This document shows, in pieces, positions 30,219 through 40,194 of a DNA stretch of 64,000 nucleotides. The position numbers and the translations under genes are program-made. The notes beneath the pieces were generated by a model. It ran no database searches, had not been told where the DNA came from, and worked only from the letters and a program-made list of their open reading frames with translations. Where the stretch lies: positions 23,180 to 87,179 of the forward strand of contig JAIKZD010000022.1 of assembly GCA_024682555.1 (NCBI GenBank), written 5' to 3'. Within the stretch, counting starts at the first letter, position 1, and every line of letters starts with the position of its first letter. The stretch comes from Lachnospiraceae bacterium. Its GTDB lineage: Bacteria > Bacillota > Clostridia > Lachnospirales > Lachnospiraceae.

Positions 30219-31265
30219 TCAGTGGAAACAGCTCTCATAATCATATTCTACCGCAAAGTTATACATATCAAGTAGTGTATCATAATATGTGTCCATTGTA
30301 ACCTCATGATCTCCGTTTTTCATGGCTTCATACATACGGTAATTTACGCCCTGGTCATAATGGGAATAATCCCTGTAATGATCGAGATCGCAGATTATCT
30401 CATAATCATCCTGAAAATAGAATATCCTCACGTTCGGATATTTGAGAAGACCCTCATAGAGCCTGGACAGACCGCAGATCTCGGCGGTGAGATTACCGCC
30501 TAAGGATACCACATCCCAGAACAGTATACTGTATGGCGGTGCATACATATAAAAGGTCACATCCGGCCTTTCTTCGATATATTTGGAAAGGTCTCCGATA
30601 AGGGTATCTATCCTTTCAAAATAATAATCATACTCTTTCTCGGGAAGGGGTTCCAGCCTTCTGGTAGCCATGTAATCGGCTCTGGCTATGTATTTTGAAT
30701 ACTGGTAACGGTCCGCCCATACATAGGCATTGTCATCGGAATGTCCTTCCGTTTCATTAAGGATCAGAAATCTGGGCAGATAGTTGAACACCACCGATTT
30801 GTTTAAAAGATAATAGATATCCTCAATCCCCGGTTCTTTAATGAAATATTCGGGAATCGTTAAGGGATCCATCTCCTTGTTGTCTTCAAAAAGATAATTA
30901 TCCAGGGAAAAAACTATGGATTTAAGCTTTTTATTTTTCACCATCTCGTCAAAAACCGGCAGATAATCGCTCTGATGGGCACCCTGAAGGGGAAGCTTTA
31001 CGCAGGAATCGCCGAAATGTCCGTCCTCAAACCATGAATCCACGAAATTTTCGGACATGGATGATCCAAGGAGGGCCACCTCATAATCCATGTTTCTGGC
31101 AAGTCCGATCACCGCGGATCTTTCATCGGTCTCAACCGCGGCAAGGGAAAAGAAGGGCTTATGGTATCTTATGAAGGGATCGATGATGATCACGGTCACC
31201 GAGATGAGAACCAGGATAATGAGCGTATATATGATCGTCTTTTTTACATATTCTCTGTCTGTCAT
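30219..31265 (-). CDS. SGNH-like membrane-anchored protein
   Basis: N-terminal TM; EVALLGSSMSENFVDSWF; DHYRDYSHYDQGVNYRMYEAM; immediately downstream of an MBOAT gene. Confidence 0.7.
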   Translation of the reverse strand: MTDREYVKKTIIYTLIILVLISVTVIIIDPFIRYHKPFFSLAAVETDERSAVIGLARNMDYEVALLGSSMSENFVDSWFEDGHFGDSCVKLPLQGAHQSDYLPVFDEMVKNKKLKSIVFSLDNYLFEDNKEMDPLTIPEYFIKEPGIEDIYYLLNKSVVFNYLPRFLILNETEGHSDDNAYVWADRYQYSKYIARADYMATRRLEPLPEKEYDYYFERIDTLIGDLSKYIEERPDVTFYMYAPPYSILFWDVVSLGGNLTAEICGLSRLYEGLLKYPNVRIFYFQDDYEIICDLDHYRDYSHYDQGVNYRMYEAMKNGDHEVTMDTYYDTLLDMYNFAVEYDYESCFH

Positions 31266-31296
31266 GGCTTTGTTATCTGTTATGGCTTTGTTTTCT

Positions 31297-32817
31297 TTAA
31301 AAGTTTGTATACAGGAAGGTCGTCACCTCAGAGAGGGATAAAACCGACCACACAAGCAGGATTACGGTCACCGTCAGGTATTTCCGTGATGGCTTAAAGG
31401 TCTGTGCCCGCTCCCCGGCATTTTTCATTTTTACCGAGGCTGTCAGCGCAAATAACAGGGGCAGCAGAATGATGATGAAGCCCGTGACGGTGGTGGGATT
31501 TGCGGGATTATGCTTTGCAAGGATCCACTGGAACAGCTCACCTTCAACGGGAAGTGCGGATACCACAAAAGCAGGGACTATGGGTTTGAATTCAAAGGAG
31601 AACAGCCGCCTGAACACCTCTATCGCGCTTTCTACGGAATCAGCCCTGAAGAAGACCCAGGTAAGACTGACAAAAGTATAGGTAAGGATGAATCTGACTG
31701 CTTTCGGCAGTTTTTCCGTGATCCCGCTTAAGGCCTTGCTGAGACACATTCCCAGACCATGGATCGCACCCCACAGCACAAAGGTATAATTTGCGCCATG
31801 CCAGATACCGCTCAGGAAAAAAATGATGAATATGTTCAGATAGGTCCGGAAGGTTCCCTTTCTTGACCCGCCAAGGGGAAAATACACATATTCCCTGAAA
31901 AATCTCGTTAGGGTGATATGCCATCTCTTCCAGAAATCATTGATGGAAAGTGCTCTGTAGGGAGAATTGAAATTCACGGGAAGATCGATGTTTATCATCA
32001 GACATATCCCCGAAGCCATGTCGCAGAATCCCGAGAAATCAAAGTACAGCTGCATGGAATAGGCTAAGATGACTATCAGGGCCAAGGGCGTATCCAGAAG
32101 ATCGATATGCTCATAACCGAAATCCGCGATCAGAGCCATATTATCCGCGATCAGTACTTTCTTTGCCAGACCAAAGGAAAACATCATCAGTCCTTTTGAG
32201 ATATTGCCGTAATCCGCAGTCTTTTTTAGCTTATCGTTAAACTGGGGTATAATCTCCCTTGCAAAGGCTATGGGACCGACGGACACCTTGGGAAAAAAGC
32301 TTACAAAAAGAGCATAATCAAGGAAACTGTAACGAGTGACGGGGTCTTTTATCTTATCCGGGGTAAAAGAGGTTTCACCTGGCTTCCCCGCTCTGTAGCT
32401 GTCCACAAGATAGCTTATCTGGGAGAAGGTAAAGAAGCTTATGCCAAGAGGGAAAATAAGATTTTCAACCTTAAAGGAGCTTCCCGACAGGGAATTGATG
32501 ATATCCGCAAGAAACCCCGTATATTTAAACCATATTAAAAGTGCGAGGTTTGCGGCAACCGAAAGGCCAAGGACAAGCTTCTTAAGCGGAAGCTTCATAT
32601 TTATGCAGAAAACATACTCCGCTATCACGTAATTGACTGCTATGCTTCCCAGAAGAACAAAAACATTCTGAAAATCCGTATAACAATAAAACCACAGGGA
32701 CATCATAAGAAGAAAAACTTTTCCGAGGGTATGATGTCCCGTTTTATTGATCAGGTGATATATGATCACTGTCAGCGGAAGAAACAGCAATACGAAAATA
32801 TAGGAATTGAACAGCAT
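31297..32817 (-). CDS. MBOAT-family O-acyltransferase
   Basis: GISFFTFSQISYLVDSYR; FPKVSVGPIAFA; FWKRWHITLTRFFREYVYFPLGGSRKG; GIWHG. Confidence 0.94.
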   Translation of the reverse strand: MLFNSYIFVLLFLPLTVIIYHLINKTGHHTLGKVFLLMMSLWFYCYTDFQNVFVLLGSIAVNYVIAEYVFCINMKLPLKKLVLGLSVAANLALLIWFKYTGFLADIINSLSGSSFKVENLIFPLGISFFTFSQISYLVDSYRAGKPGETSFTPDKIKDPVTRYSFLDYALFVSFFPKVSVGPIAFAREIIPQFNDKLKKTADYGNISKGLMMFSFGLAKKVLIADNMALIADFGYEHIDLLDTPLALIVILAYSMQLYFDFSGFCDMASGICLMINIDLPVNFNSPYRALSINDFWKRWHITLTRFFREYVYFPLGGSRKGTFRTYLNIFIIFFLSGIWHGANYTFVLWGAIHGLGMCLSKALSGITEKLPKAVRFILTYTFVSLTWVFFRADSVESAIEVFRRLFSFEFKPIVPAFVVSALPVEGELFQWILAKHNPANPTTVTGFIIILLPLLFALTASVKMKNAGERAQTFKPSRKYLTVTVILLVWSVLSLSEVTTFLYTNF

Positions 32818-32830
32818 GGCTTATCCCTTA

Positions 32831-33460
32831 TCAGAATCCCAGTGGCTCTCCCACAAGGATCACATGGATACGATCCTTATGCTTGGAATATCTTGTTATC
32901 ATAAACTGGCAACATATGGTATCCGGAGTTTTGCAGTCCATGCAGGAGCCTGTTTTCGAACAGGGCGTATTAAGATTGAAGCGCTGGGCATTTATGGGAG
33001 CCGCAACATTTCTTGCCCTCTTCATGGCTCCGTCAACGTCATCACACACCTTATTCATGCTGACTATAAAAATGACCTTTTTGGGTCCATAGGCTATGGC
33101 AGAAACACGGTTTGAGTTACCGTCTATGTTTACAAGCACCCCGTCCTCGGTCATGGCATTGGCACTTGCAAGAAATACATCCGCATCATAGGCCTTTAAC
33201 ATGGCTGCCCGCCTGTCCTCATACTCATTCCTGTCTATGAAATCATAATCTCCGGCTTTGAGAGCATCCACCAGGCCGATCTCAATTGCGCTCATACAAC
33301 CGCCCATGGTAACGCTGCTTTTTTCAGGGATCAGACTGAGGGCGATCTTTTTTGCTTCCTCCGCATTTTCAGCGTAATAACCCGTCATGTTCCTTGACTC
33401 TAAGCCCTTAATGATCTTATCCTTCAGTTTCTCGTTCCTTATGGTTATGTTTTCGTTCAT
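32831..33460 (-). CDS. Lactate utilization protein (LutC/YkgG family)
   Basis: VTMGGCMSAIEIGLVDALK; DVFLASANAMTEDGVLVNIDGNSNRVSAIAYGPKKVIFIV. Confidence 0.88.
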   Translation of the reverse strand: MNENITIRNEKLKDKIIKGLESRNMTGYYAENAEEAKKIALSLIPEKSSVTMGGCMSAIEIGLVDALKAGDYDFIDRNEYEDRRAAMLKAYDADVFLASANAMTEDGVLVNIDGNSNRVSAIAYGPKKVIFIVSMNKVCDDVDGAMKRARNVAAPINAQRFNLNTPCSKTGSCMDCKTPDTICCQFMITRYSKHKDRIHVILVGEPLGF

Positions 33461-33493
33461 GTTAGCCTCCCTGATACTCCTGATACCTTAAAA

Positions 33494-33522
33494 GGGTTTG
33501 ACGGGAATCTCCCGTCAAACCC
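33494..33522 (-). terminator. Rho-independent terminator after isomerase gene
   Basis: Perfect 13-bp stem GGGTTTGACGGGA/TCCCGTCAAACCC followed by TTTT on minus strand. Confidence 0.75.
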
Positions 33523-33554
33523 CCGGTTTTTATGTAATATTACTGCATTATGCC

Positions 33555-35042
33555 TTACTTGAAGGGATTCTCTGTCTTGTACAGAGTTCCTGCAGGCTGA
33601 TTATATCCGATCTCGCATACATCAACACCGATGTACTTGAATACCTCGAAGAGTTCCTTTCCGACATGCTTGAAGGCAACAGCTCCGTGATGAGGGAAGC
33701 CCTTCTCGATCAGAACGTGACGATAGAACCTGCCCATCTCGGGGATGGCGAATACACCGATGCCGCCGAAGGATCTTGTAGCAACTGGAAGTACCTCACC
33801 CTCTGCAACATAAGCTCTTAAGATATTGTCCGCAGTGCTCTGTAAGCGGTAGAAGGTGATGGGTCCGGGAGCGATGTCGCCCTCGAGGGTTCCGTTGGTA
33901 ACCTCTATAGGAAGGCTTCTTGCCATGATGGCCTGATGCTGCATCGAGCAGGATGAAAGCTTCTTGGAGCAGGTATTTCCGCAATGGAAGCCCATGAAAG
34001 TATCGGTATGCTTGTAATCGAACTTACCCTTTATGGACTCCTCAAACATGATCTTGGGAACGGAATTGTTGATATCAAGAAGAGTAACGATATCATCACT
34101 TACGCACTCACCGATGAACTCGCTCAGACATCCGTAGATATCAACTTCGCAGGATACGGGAATGCCTCTTCCGGTAAGACGGCTGTTTACATAGCAGGGA
34201 ACAAATCCGAACTGGGTCTGGAATGCAGGCCAACACTTTCCGGCTATTGCAACATACTTTCTGTAACCCTTGTGAGCCTCAACCCAGTCAAGAAGAGTAA
34301 GCTCGTACTGTGCAAGCTTGGGAAGGATCTGGGGCTTGTTGTTTCCGCCGCCCAGCTCTTTTTCCATATCCTTGACAACATCGGGGATCCTGGGATCATC
34401 GGCATGCTTGTTGAAAGCTTCGAAAAGGTCAAGCTCCGAGTTCTCTTCTATTTCAATGCCAAGATTGTAAAGCTGCTTGATGGGAGCATTGCAGGCAAGG
34501 AAGTTAAGAGGTCTGGGACCGAAAGATATGATCTTTAATTCGCTTAATGCTATAACAGCCTTTGCGATGGGTATGAAATCATGGATCATTACGGCAAGAT
34601 CCTCGGCATCTCCTACGGGATACTCGGGGATATAAGCGCCTACGTTACGAAGCTTTAAGTTATAGCTTGCATTGAGCATTCCGCAGTATGCATCTCCGCG
34701 TCCTGCTGCCGTAACCGAATTGTAATCCTCCTCCGCTGCCGCAACGAACATCTTGGGTCCGCAGAAGTGCTTTGCAAGAAGTGTCTCCGAGATCTCGGGA
34801 CCGAAGTTTCCGAGGTAAACGCATAACGCATTACAGCCGGCCTTTTTGATATCTTCAAGAGCCTGAACCATGTGTATCTCGCTCTCTACGATACAGATGG
34901 GGCACTCATAGATGTCAGCTGCATCAAAACTCTTTTCGTAAGCAGCTACCAGAGCCTTTCTTCTGTTTACTGACAGTTCCTCGGGGAAACAGTCTCTTGA
35001 TACCGCAACGATACCAATCTTAACTTTTGGTGTGTTTTCCGT
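33555..35042 (-). CDS. L-fucose/L-arabinose isomerase family protein
   Basis: Core of ORF 33555..34871 plus 57 conserved-looking in-frame upstream codons (TENTPKVKIGIVAVSRDCFPEELSVNRRKALVAAYEKSFDAADIYECPICIVESEIH); AGGAGG 7 nt before ACG at 35042-35040; next to xylB. Confidence 0.8.
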   Translation of the reverse strand, partial: TENTPKVKIGIVAVSRDCFPEELSVNRRKALVAAYEKSFDAADIYECPICIVESEIHMVQALEDIKKAGCNALCVYLGNFGPEISETLLAKHFCGPKMFVAAAEEDYNSVTAAGRGDAYCGMLNASYNLKLRNVGAYIPEYPVGDAEDLAVMIHDFIPIAKAVIALSELKIISFGPRPLNFLACNAPIKQLYNLGIEIEENSELDLFEAFNKHADDPRIPDVVKDMEKELGGGNNKPQILPKLAQYELTLLDWVEAHKGYRKYVAIAGKCWPAFQTQFGFVPCYVNSRLTGRGIPVSCEVDIYGCLSEFIGECVSDDIVTLLDINNSVPKIMFEESIKGKFDYKHTDTFMGFHCGNTCSKKLSSCSMQHQAIMARSLPIEVTNGTLEGDIAPGPITFYRLQSTADNILRAYVAEGEVLPVATRSFGGIGVFAIPEMGRFYRHVLIEKGFPHHGAVAFKHVGKELFEVFKYIGVDVCEIGYNQPAGTLYKTENPFK

Positions 35043-35230
35043 TGTAAACCCTCCTGATAATGTATATTTACTGTTTTTAAGTACCCTTTATTTACACTCA
35101 GACACCACTGAAAATTATATCATTTATTCAATTTGTAGTAAATCCTGAGCATATCGAAATTTTACGGGTTTTGTCCGATTTTTTATCCCGATGGGGAAAA
35201 AGCCGTCCGGGGTTTTCTGTTATCATTCCC

Positions 35231-36688
35231 TTAATATAAAGGCTTAACCGTGGGATAAAGCTTCTTAAAGTGCTGATAGCGCTCCTCGTACTTTGCGGTA
35301 AGATCCCTGTCGGGCTTTACCACATCAACCACCTTTACAAGCCTGTCCGCCGCTTCCTCAACGGATGCGTACTCACCGCAGCCCACGGCCGCAAGGATGG
35401 CACCGCCGTATCCGGGACCCTCTTCCGACTCGATGACCTCAACATCGATCCCGAGAACATTGGCCATGATCTTCTTCCAGAGCGGGCTCTTTGCACCGCC
35501 TCCGCAGATCTTGGTTGAACTTATGTTTATTCCCTGAGCCTTTGCCACCTCAAAGGAATCCCTGATACCGAAGGCAACACCCTCAAGTACCGCAAGGGTC
35601 ATATCCGCTCTCGTTGTATCCATTGACATACCGATGAACATTGCTCTTGCATCGGGGTTGTTATGGGGTGATCTTTCTCCCATCAGATAGGGAAGGAAGT
35701 AAACATTGTTCTCTCCGAGCTTACCGATCTTCTCCTGCTCTTTTGCATATTCGTCGGTACCGATGATATCTTCCATCCACCACTTGTTGCAGGAAGCCGC
35801 CGAAAGCATGCAGCCCATGAGATGATAATGCCCGTCCGCATGTGCAAAGGCATGGAGCGCATTCATATCATCAACACAGAAGTTCTTGCTGGAGATAAAG
35901 ATTGTACCCGAGGTTCCCAGGGAGATATTGCATCTTCCGTCTCCGACCGTTCCTGTACCGATGGCTGCAGCCGCATTGTCGCCTGCGCCTGCGATAACCT
36001 TTACATTCTCGTTAAAGCCAAGCTCCGCTGCCACATCCTTGTTGATGGTTCCCACAACTTCATAGCTTTCGAATATCTTTGCAAGCTGCTCTTCCTTAAC
36101 GGAGCAGATCTCCATCATTTCCTTAGACCAGCACTTGTTCTTTACGTCAAACAGGAGCATTCCCGAGGCATCGGAAACATCCGTGCAGTGCACTCCCGAG
36201 AGCTTATAGGCTATATAGTCCTTGGGAAGCATTATCTTTGCTATCTTTGCAAAATTATCAGGCTCATTTTCCTTCATCCACAGGATCTTAGGTGCCGTAA
36301 ATCCCGCAAATGCGATATTTGCGGTGTATTCCGAAAGCTTGTCCTTTCCGATGACGGTGTTAAGATAGTCCGTCTCTTTTCCGGTCCTTCCGTCATTCCA
36401 GAGAATAGCCGGTCTGATAACATTATCGTCCCTGTCAAGCACCACAAGTCCGTGCATCTGGCCTCCAAAGCTTATGCCTGCTATCTGACTCTTATCGCAT
36501 TTCTCCGTAAGCTCCTTAAGACCTTCAACCGTCTGTTTCCACCAGTCGGCAGGCTCCTGTTCTGACCAGCCGGGATGAGGGAAGCTTAAGGGATATTCCT
36601 TTGAGACGATGTTTTCAATCTTTCCGTCTCCGCTCATTAATAAGAGCTTTACTGCTGATGTTCCGAGATCGACTCCGATGTAATACAT
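35231..36688 (-). CDS. xylB: Xylulokinase
   Basis: FGGY kinase: MYYIGVDLGTSAVKLLLM; GISFGGQMHGLVVLD; AGAGDNAAAAIGTGTV; ICGGGAKSPLWKKIMANVL. Confidence 0.93.
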   Translation of the reverse strand: MYYIGVDLGTSAVKLLLMSGDGKIENIVSKEYPLSFPHPGWSEQEPADWWKQTVEGLKELTEKCDKSQIAGISFGGQMHGLVVLDRDDNVIRPAILWNDGRTGKETDYLNTVIGKDKLSEYTANIAFAGFTAPKILWMKENEPDNFAKIAKIMLPKDYIAYKLSGVHCTDVSDASGMLLFDVKNKCWSKEMMEICSVKEEQLAKIFESYEVVGTINKDVAAELGFNENVKVIAGAGDNAAAAIGTGTVGDGRCNISLGTSGTIFISSKNFCVDDMNALHAFAHADGHYHLMGCMLSAASCNKWWMEDIIGTDEYAKEQEKIGKLGENNVYFLPYLMGERSPHNNPDARAMFIGMSMDTTRADMTLAVLEGVAFGIRDSFEVAKAQGINISSTKICGGGAKSPLWKKIMANVLGIDVEVIESEEGPGYGGAILAAVGCGEYASVEEAADRLVKVVDVVKPDRDLTAKYEERYQHFKKLYPTVKPLY

Positions 36689-36734
36689 TCTGATTCCTCC
36701 TGCTGTTTTATTATTTTTTCCTGTTTATGCTTCA

Positions 36735-38882
36735 TTATAATGAGATCAGGATCTCAAAAGGCTTGTTTCCGGTAAGCTCCGCGGTCACGCTGTCAGGCTG
36801 GCCCGTACCGATAAACAGGGTAAAGCTCTTTGAATCAGCCACTGCCTTTCCCTCTTCGTTTATCTCATAGAAAGCCTTAAGCGGAACTGATACCGTCACA
36901 TCCTTTGTTTCTCCGGCTTTTACAAACACCCTCTTAAATCCGCAGAGACTGTGGTTCTTCGGGGCAAGAGCCGATCCGGTATCTTTGATATAGACCTGAA
37001 TAACCTCTTCGGTATCATATTTTCCTTTGTTGGTCACCTGTGCCGTAATATCATACCATACGGAAGATACATCTTCATTACCGGAAAACGCCGCCTTGAG
37101 CCCTTCGATATCCCTAAACTCTGCCTTTTCCACACATACATCACCGTAGGTGAGTCCATAGCCGAAAGGATACTGGGCTTTTCCTTCCATATATCTGTAG
37201 GTCCTGCCCTTCATAGAATAATCATCAAAATCGGGAAGCTCTTCCGTACTCTGATAAAAAGTCACCGGAAGCTTTCCCGAAGGAGATACCCTTCCGAAGA
37301 TGATATCACAGAAGGCCTTTCCGCCTTCGGATCCCGGATACCAGGTCTGGATCACCGCCTTTACCGTATCGCTGTTCTTTGCGGCTGACAGATCCATTGC
37401 ACTTCCCGTCATATTTGCGAGGATAACGGGCTTTCCTGCCTTTATAAGCGCATCGAGCAGGATCCTCTGGGATTCCGGCAGCAAAAGATCATTTTTGTCC
37501 CCGGATGCATAGCTGTTTCCGGTATCTCCCTCTTCACCCTCGAGATTCTCATCAAGTCCGAGACAGAGGATTACAACGTCGGAGTTTTCCGCAACCGTAA
37601 GTGCTTCGGCTATCCTGTCATTTTCCATGCCGAGGTTTTCAACCCTGTCCTTGAACAGGTGGCAGCCTTCCGAATAATATACCCTGACATCACTTCCGTC
37701 GAATTCCTCCATTATGCTCTCGGCTATGGTGTGATATCTCTGTGCGGTTCCGTGATAATTGCCTATCAGGGCCACTCTGCTGTTGGCATTTGGTCCGATG
37801 ACACCGATGCTCTTTATGCTGCTTTTGTCAAGAGGCAGTATTCCGTCATTTTTAAGGAGTACCATACCTTTTTTTGCGGCTTCCCGTGACATTTCGAGGT
37901 GTTCTTTTTTGGAAACCTCCGAATAAGGGATCTTATCATATTCGGATCCGTCAAACAGGCCCAGAAGATATCTGGTGGTAAAGAGCCTGATACAGGCCGT
38001 CTCGATCTGTTCCTTTGTGACCTTCTTTTCATTATATGCCTGCATTATGCACAGATAGGTGCAGCCGCAGTTAACATCACAGCCCTTGGAAAGTGCAAGT
38101 GCCGCAGATTCTCTCGGATTGTTCGTAACCTTGTGATTCTCATGGAAATCCCTTATGGCCCAGCAGTCCGAAACATAATGACCTTCGAATCCCCAGTCCT
38201 TTCTGAGGATGTTTTCCATTAATTCCGTATGGGCACAGCAGGGTTCTCCGTTTGTCCTGTTGTAGGCACCCATCACCGCCTCGACCTTTGCTTCCTTTAC
38301 GCAGCTTTCAAAGGCAGGAAGATAGGTCTCATACATGTCCTTTTTTGAAACCACGGCATCAAAATAATGCCTCTTGGCCTCGGGCCCCGAATGAACCGCA
38401 AAATGCTTGGCACAGGCCGCAGTCTTAAGGGTTTCTCCTTTTCCCTGCAGACCTTTTACATATGCCACTCCGAGCCTGGAGGTCAGATAAGGATCCTCTC
38501 CGTAGGTCTCATGTCCCCTGCCCCATCTGGGATCCCTGAAAATATTAACATTGGGGGACCACATTGTAAGTCCCTTGTATATGTCCCTGTCACCATGGGA
38601 TGACTGGGCATTATACTTGGCTCTTGCCTCCGTTGATACGATATCTCCTATTTTTTCCATCATCTCATCATCAAAGGCCGCGGCCATGCCTATGGCCTGG
38701 GGAAATACCGTTGCGGTACCCGCCCTTGCGACACCGTGAAGTGCCTCATTCCACCAGTTGTAGGCGGGAATTCCCAGCCTGTCTATAGCCGGAGCATCAT
38801 ACCTTATCTGGGAGGCCATTTCTTCTATGGTCATCTTCGATACAAGGTCTTCTGCCTTTTTCCTTGCTTCTTCTCTTGTCAT
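36735..38882 (-). CDS. Glycoside hydrolase family 3 (beta-glucosidase/xylosidase-like)
   Basis: WWNEALHGVARAG; MGAYNRTNGEPCCAH; FEGHYVSDCWAIRDF; C-terminal FnIII-like domain. Confidence 0.94.
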   Translation of the reverse strand: MTREEARKKAEDLVSKMTIEEMASQIRYDAPAIDRLGIPAYNWWNEALHGVARAGTATVFPQAIGMAAAFDDEMMEKIGDIVSTEARAKYNAQSSHGDRDIYKGLTMWSPNVNIFRDPRWGRGHETYGEDPYLTSRLGVAYVKGLQGKGETLKTAACAKHFAVHSGPEAKRHYFDAVVSKKDMYETYLPAFESCVKEAKVEAVMGAYNRTNGEPCCAHTELMENILRKDWGFEGHYVSDCWAIRDFHENHKVTNNPRESAALALSKGCDVNCGCTYLCIMQAYNEKKVTKEQIETACIRLFTTRYLLGLFDGSEYDKIPYSEVSKKEHLEMSREAAKKGMVLLKNDGILPLDKSSIKSIGVIGPNANSRVALIGNYHGTAQRYHTIAESIMEEFDGSDVRVYYSEGCHLFKDRVENLGMENDRIAEALTVAENSDVVILCLGLDENLEGEEGDTGNSYASGDKNDLLLPESQRILLDALIKAGKPVILANMTGSAMDLSAAKNSDTVKAVIQTWYPGSEGGKAFCDIIFGRVSPSGKLPVTFYQSTEELPDFDDYSMKGRTYRYMEGKAQYPFGYGLTYGDVCVEKAEFRDIEGLKAAFSGNEDVSSVWYDITAQVTNKGKYDTEEVIQVYIKDTGSALAPKNHSLCGFKRVFVKAGETKDVTVSVPLKAFYEINEEGKAVADSKSFTLFIGTGQPDSVTAELTGNKPFEILISL

Positions 38883-38942
38883 AATCCTTCTCCTTTTAAA
38901 CTCTCAGTCATTAGGTCCTGCGAAAATAATTATACCAAAAAA

Positions 38943-38958
38943 ATACCATTATTGGTAT
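38943..38958. promoter_or_regulatory. Palindromic operator candidate between divergent GH3 and esterase genes
   Basis: ATACCA-TTAT-TGGTAT perfect palindrome, with a further TATACCA half-site upstream. Confidence 0.5.
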
Positions 38959-39027
38959 TATGTTCAATGGCTGATAAACTTCTGAAAAACTTCGGCCGGT
39001 CAGATCCCATGAAAGGAAACTACATAT

Positions 39028-40152
39028 ATGAAGGAAAACCATATGTTAAAGGAATATACGATAAAATCCGTTCCCTTCTTTCACATTTACGGAAGAACCG
39101 ATGAAAGCAGGGATGACCTCCCTCTTTTCTGGAACGGAAGCGGTTTGGAGGTAAATGTATCCGGAAGCGAGCTGTGGATCGATCTCGACGTGGATTATGA
39201 CATACATGAACCCTGGATCTCCGTTGAGCTTAACGGGTCTTTCATGTCAAGGCAGATGCTTTTGCCCGGAAGGCAGAAGCTGTGTCTGTTCAGGGGTATG
39301 GACCCGGGGGCCGTTAAAAATGTCCATTTCAACCGGGAATTACAGGCCATGAGCGAGGATGACGGCTGTCATCTGGTGATAAAAGGGCTTTTATCGGACG
39401 GTGAATTCCGTCCGGTTTCCGAAAAAAAATACAGACTTGAGTTTATCGGTGATTCCATTACATCCGGAGAGGGGACCTACGGAACTGTAACCGATACCGA
39501 CTGGCTGCCGATGTACATGAGCTCAAGCGTCAACTACGCCGTGATGGTCTCCGATATGCTGAATGCGGACTATCGCATCCTGTCACAGGGCGGATGGGGC
39601 GTATATACCGGATGGGACAATGACAGAAGGCATGCCATTCCCGGATATTATGACAAAATCTGCGGCCTCGCCTGGGGTGAGACCAATAAGACGCTTGGTG
39701 CAATGAAGCCTTACGATTTTGGTTCCTGGAAACCCGATGCTGTGATCATCAATCTCGGGACAAATGACGCAACTGCCTTTGAACAGCCTCCTTTTACCGA
39801 CCCGGACACCGGTGTAACCTGGAAGCAGCGAAAAAATGCCGATGGAAGCTATAATAAGGATGATATACGGGCATTTAAGGATGCCGTTATAAGTTTTGTT
39901 AAAAAGATCAGGAGTTTCAATCCGGAAAGCCTTATCATCTGGGCTTACGGAATGGCGGGTTATGCTCTTTCCCTGCCCATAGCCTCGGCAATTTCGGAAT
40001 ATTCCGACAGGTCGGGGGATGAAAACGTAACCTGCATACAGCTTCCCGACACCTCAGAGGGGGAATACGGCTCCCACATGCATCCGGGACCTCTTAGCCA
40101 CAAAAAAGCCGCAAAAGTGCTGTATGATCATCTGTCGAGGTATATGCCGTAG
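39028..40152 (+). CDS. SGNH/GDSL esterase (CE2-like carbohydrate acetylesterase)
   Basis: N-terminal beta domain; FIGDSITSGEGTYG; INLGTNDATAF; HMHPGPLSHKKAAKVL. Confidence 0.85.
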   Translation: MKENHMLKEYTIKSVPFFHIYGRTDESRDDLPLFWNGSGLEVNVSGSELWIDLDVDYDIHEPWISVELNGSFMSRQMLLPGRQKLCLFRGMDPGAVKNVHFNRELQAMSEDDGCHLVIKGLLSDGEFRPVSEKKYRLEFIGDSITSGEGTYGTVTDTDWLPMYMSSSVNYAVMVSDMLNADYRILSQGGWGVYTGWDNDRRHAIPGYYDKICGLAWGETNKTLGAMKPYDFGSWKPDAVIINLGTNDATAFEQPPFTDPDTGVTWKQRKNADGSYNKDDIRAFKDAVISFVKKIRSFNPESLIIWAYGMAGYALSLPIASAISEYSDRSGDENVTCIQLPDTSEGEYGSHMHPGPLSHKKAAKVLYDHLSRYMP

Positions 40153-40194
40153 CCCGGGTTATGTGCCTGAACTGACGGCATTTGCTTCAGTCTA

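Noticed and set aside
35822-36565. 247-aa plus-strand ORF
   Set aside because: Antisense shadow of xylB.
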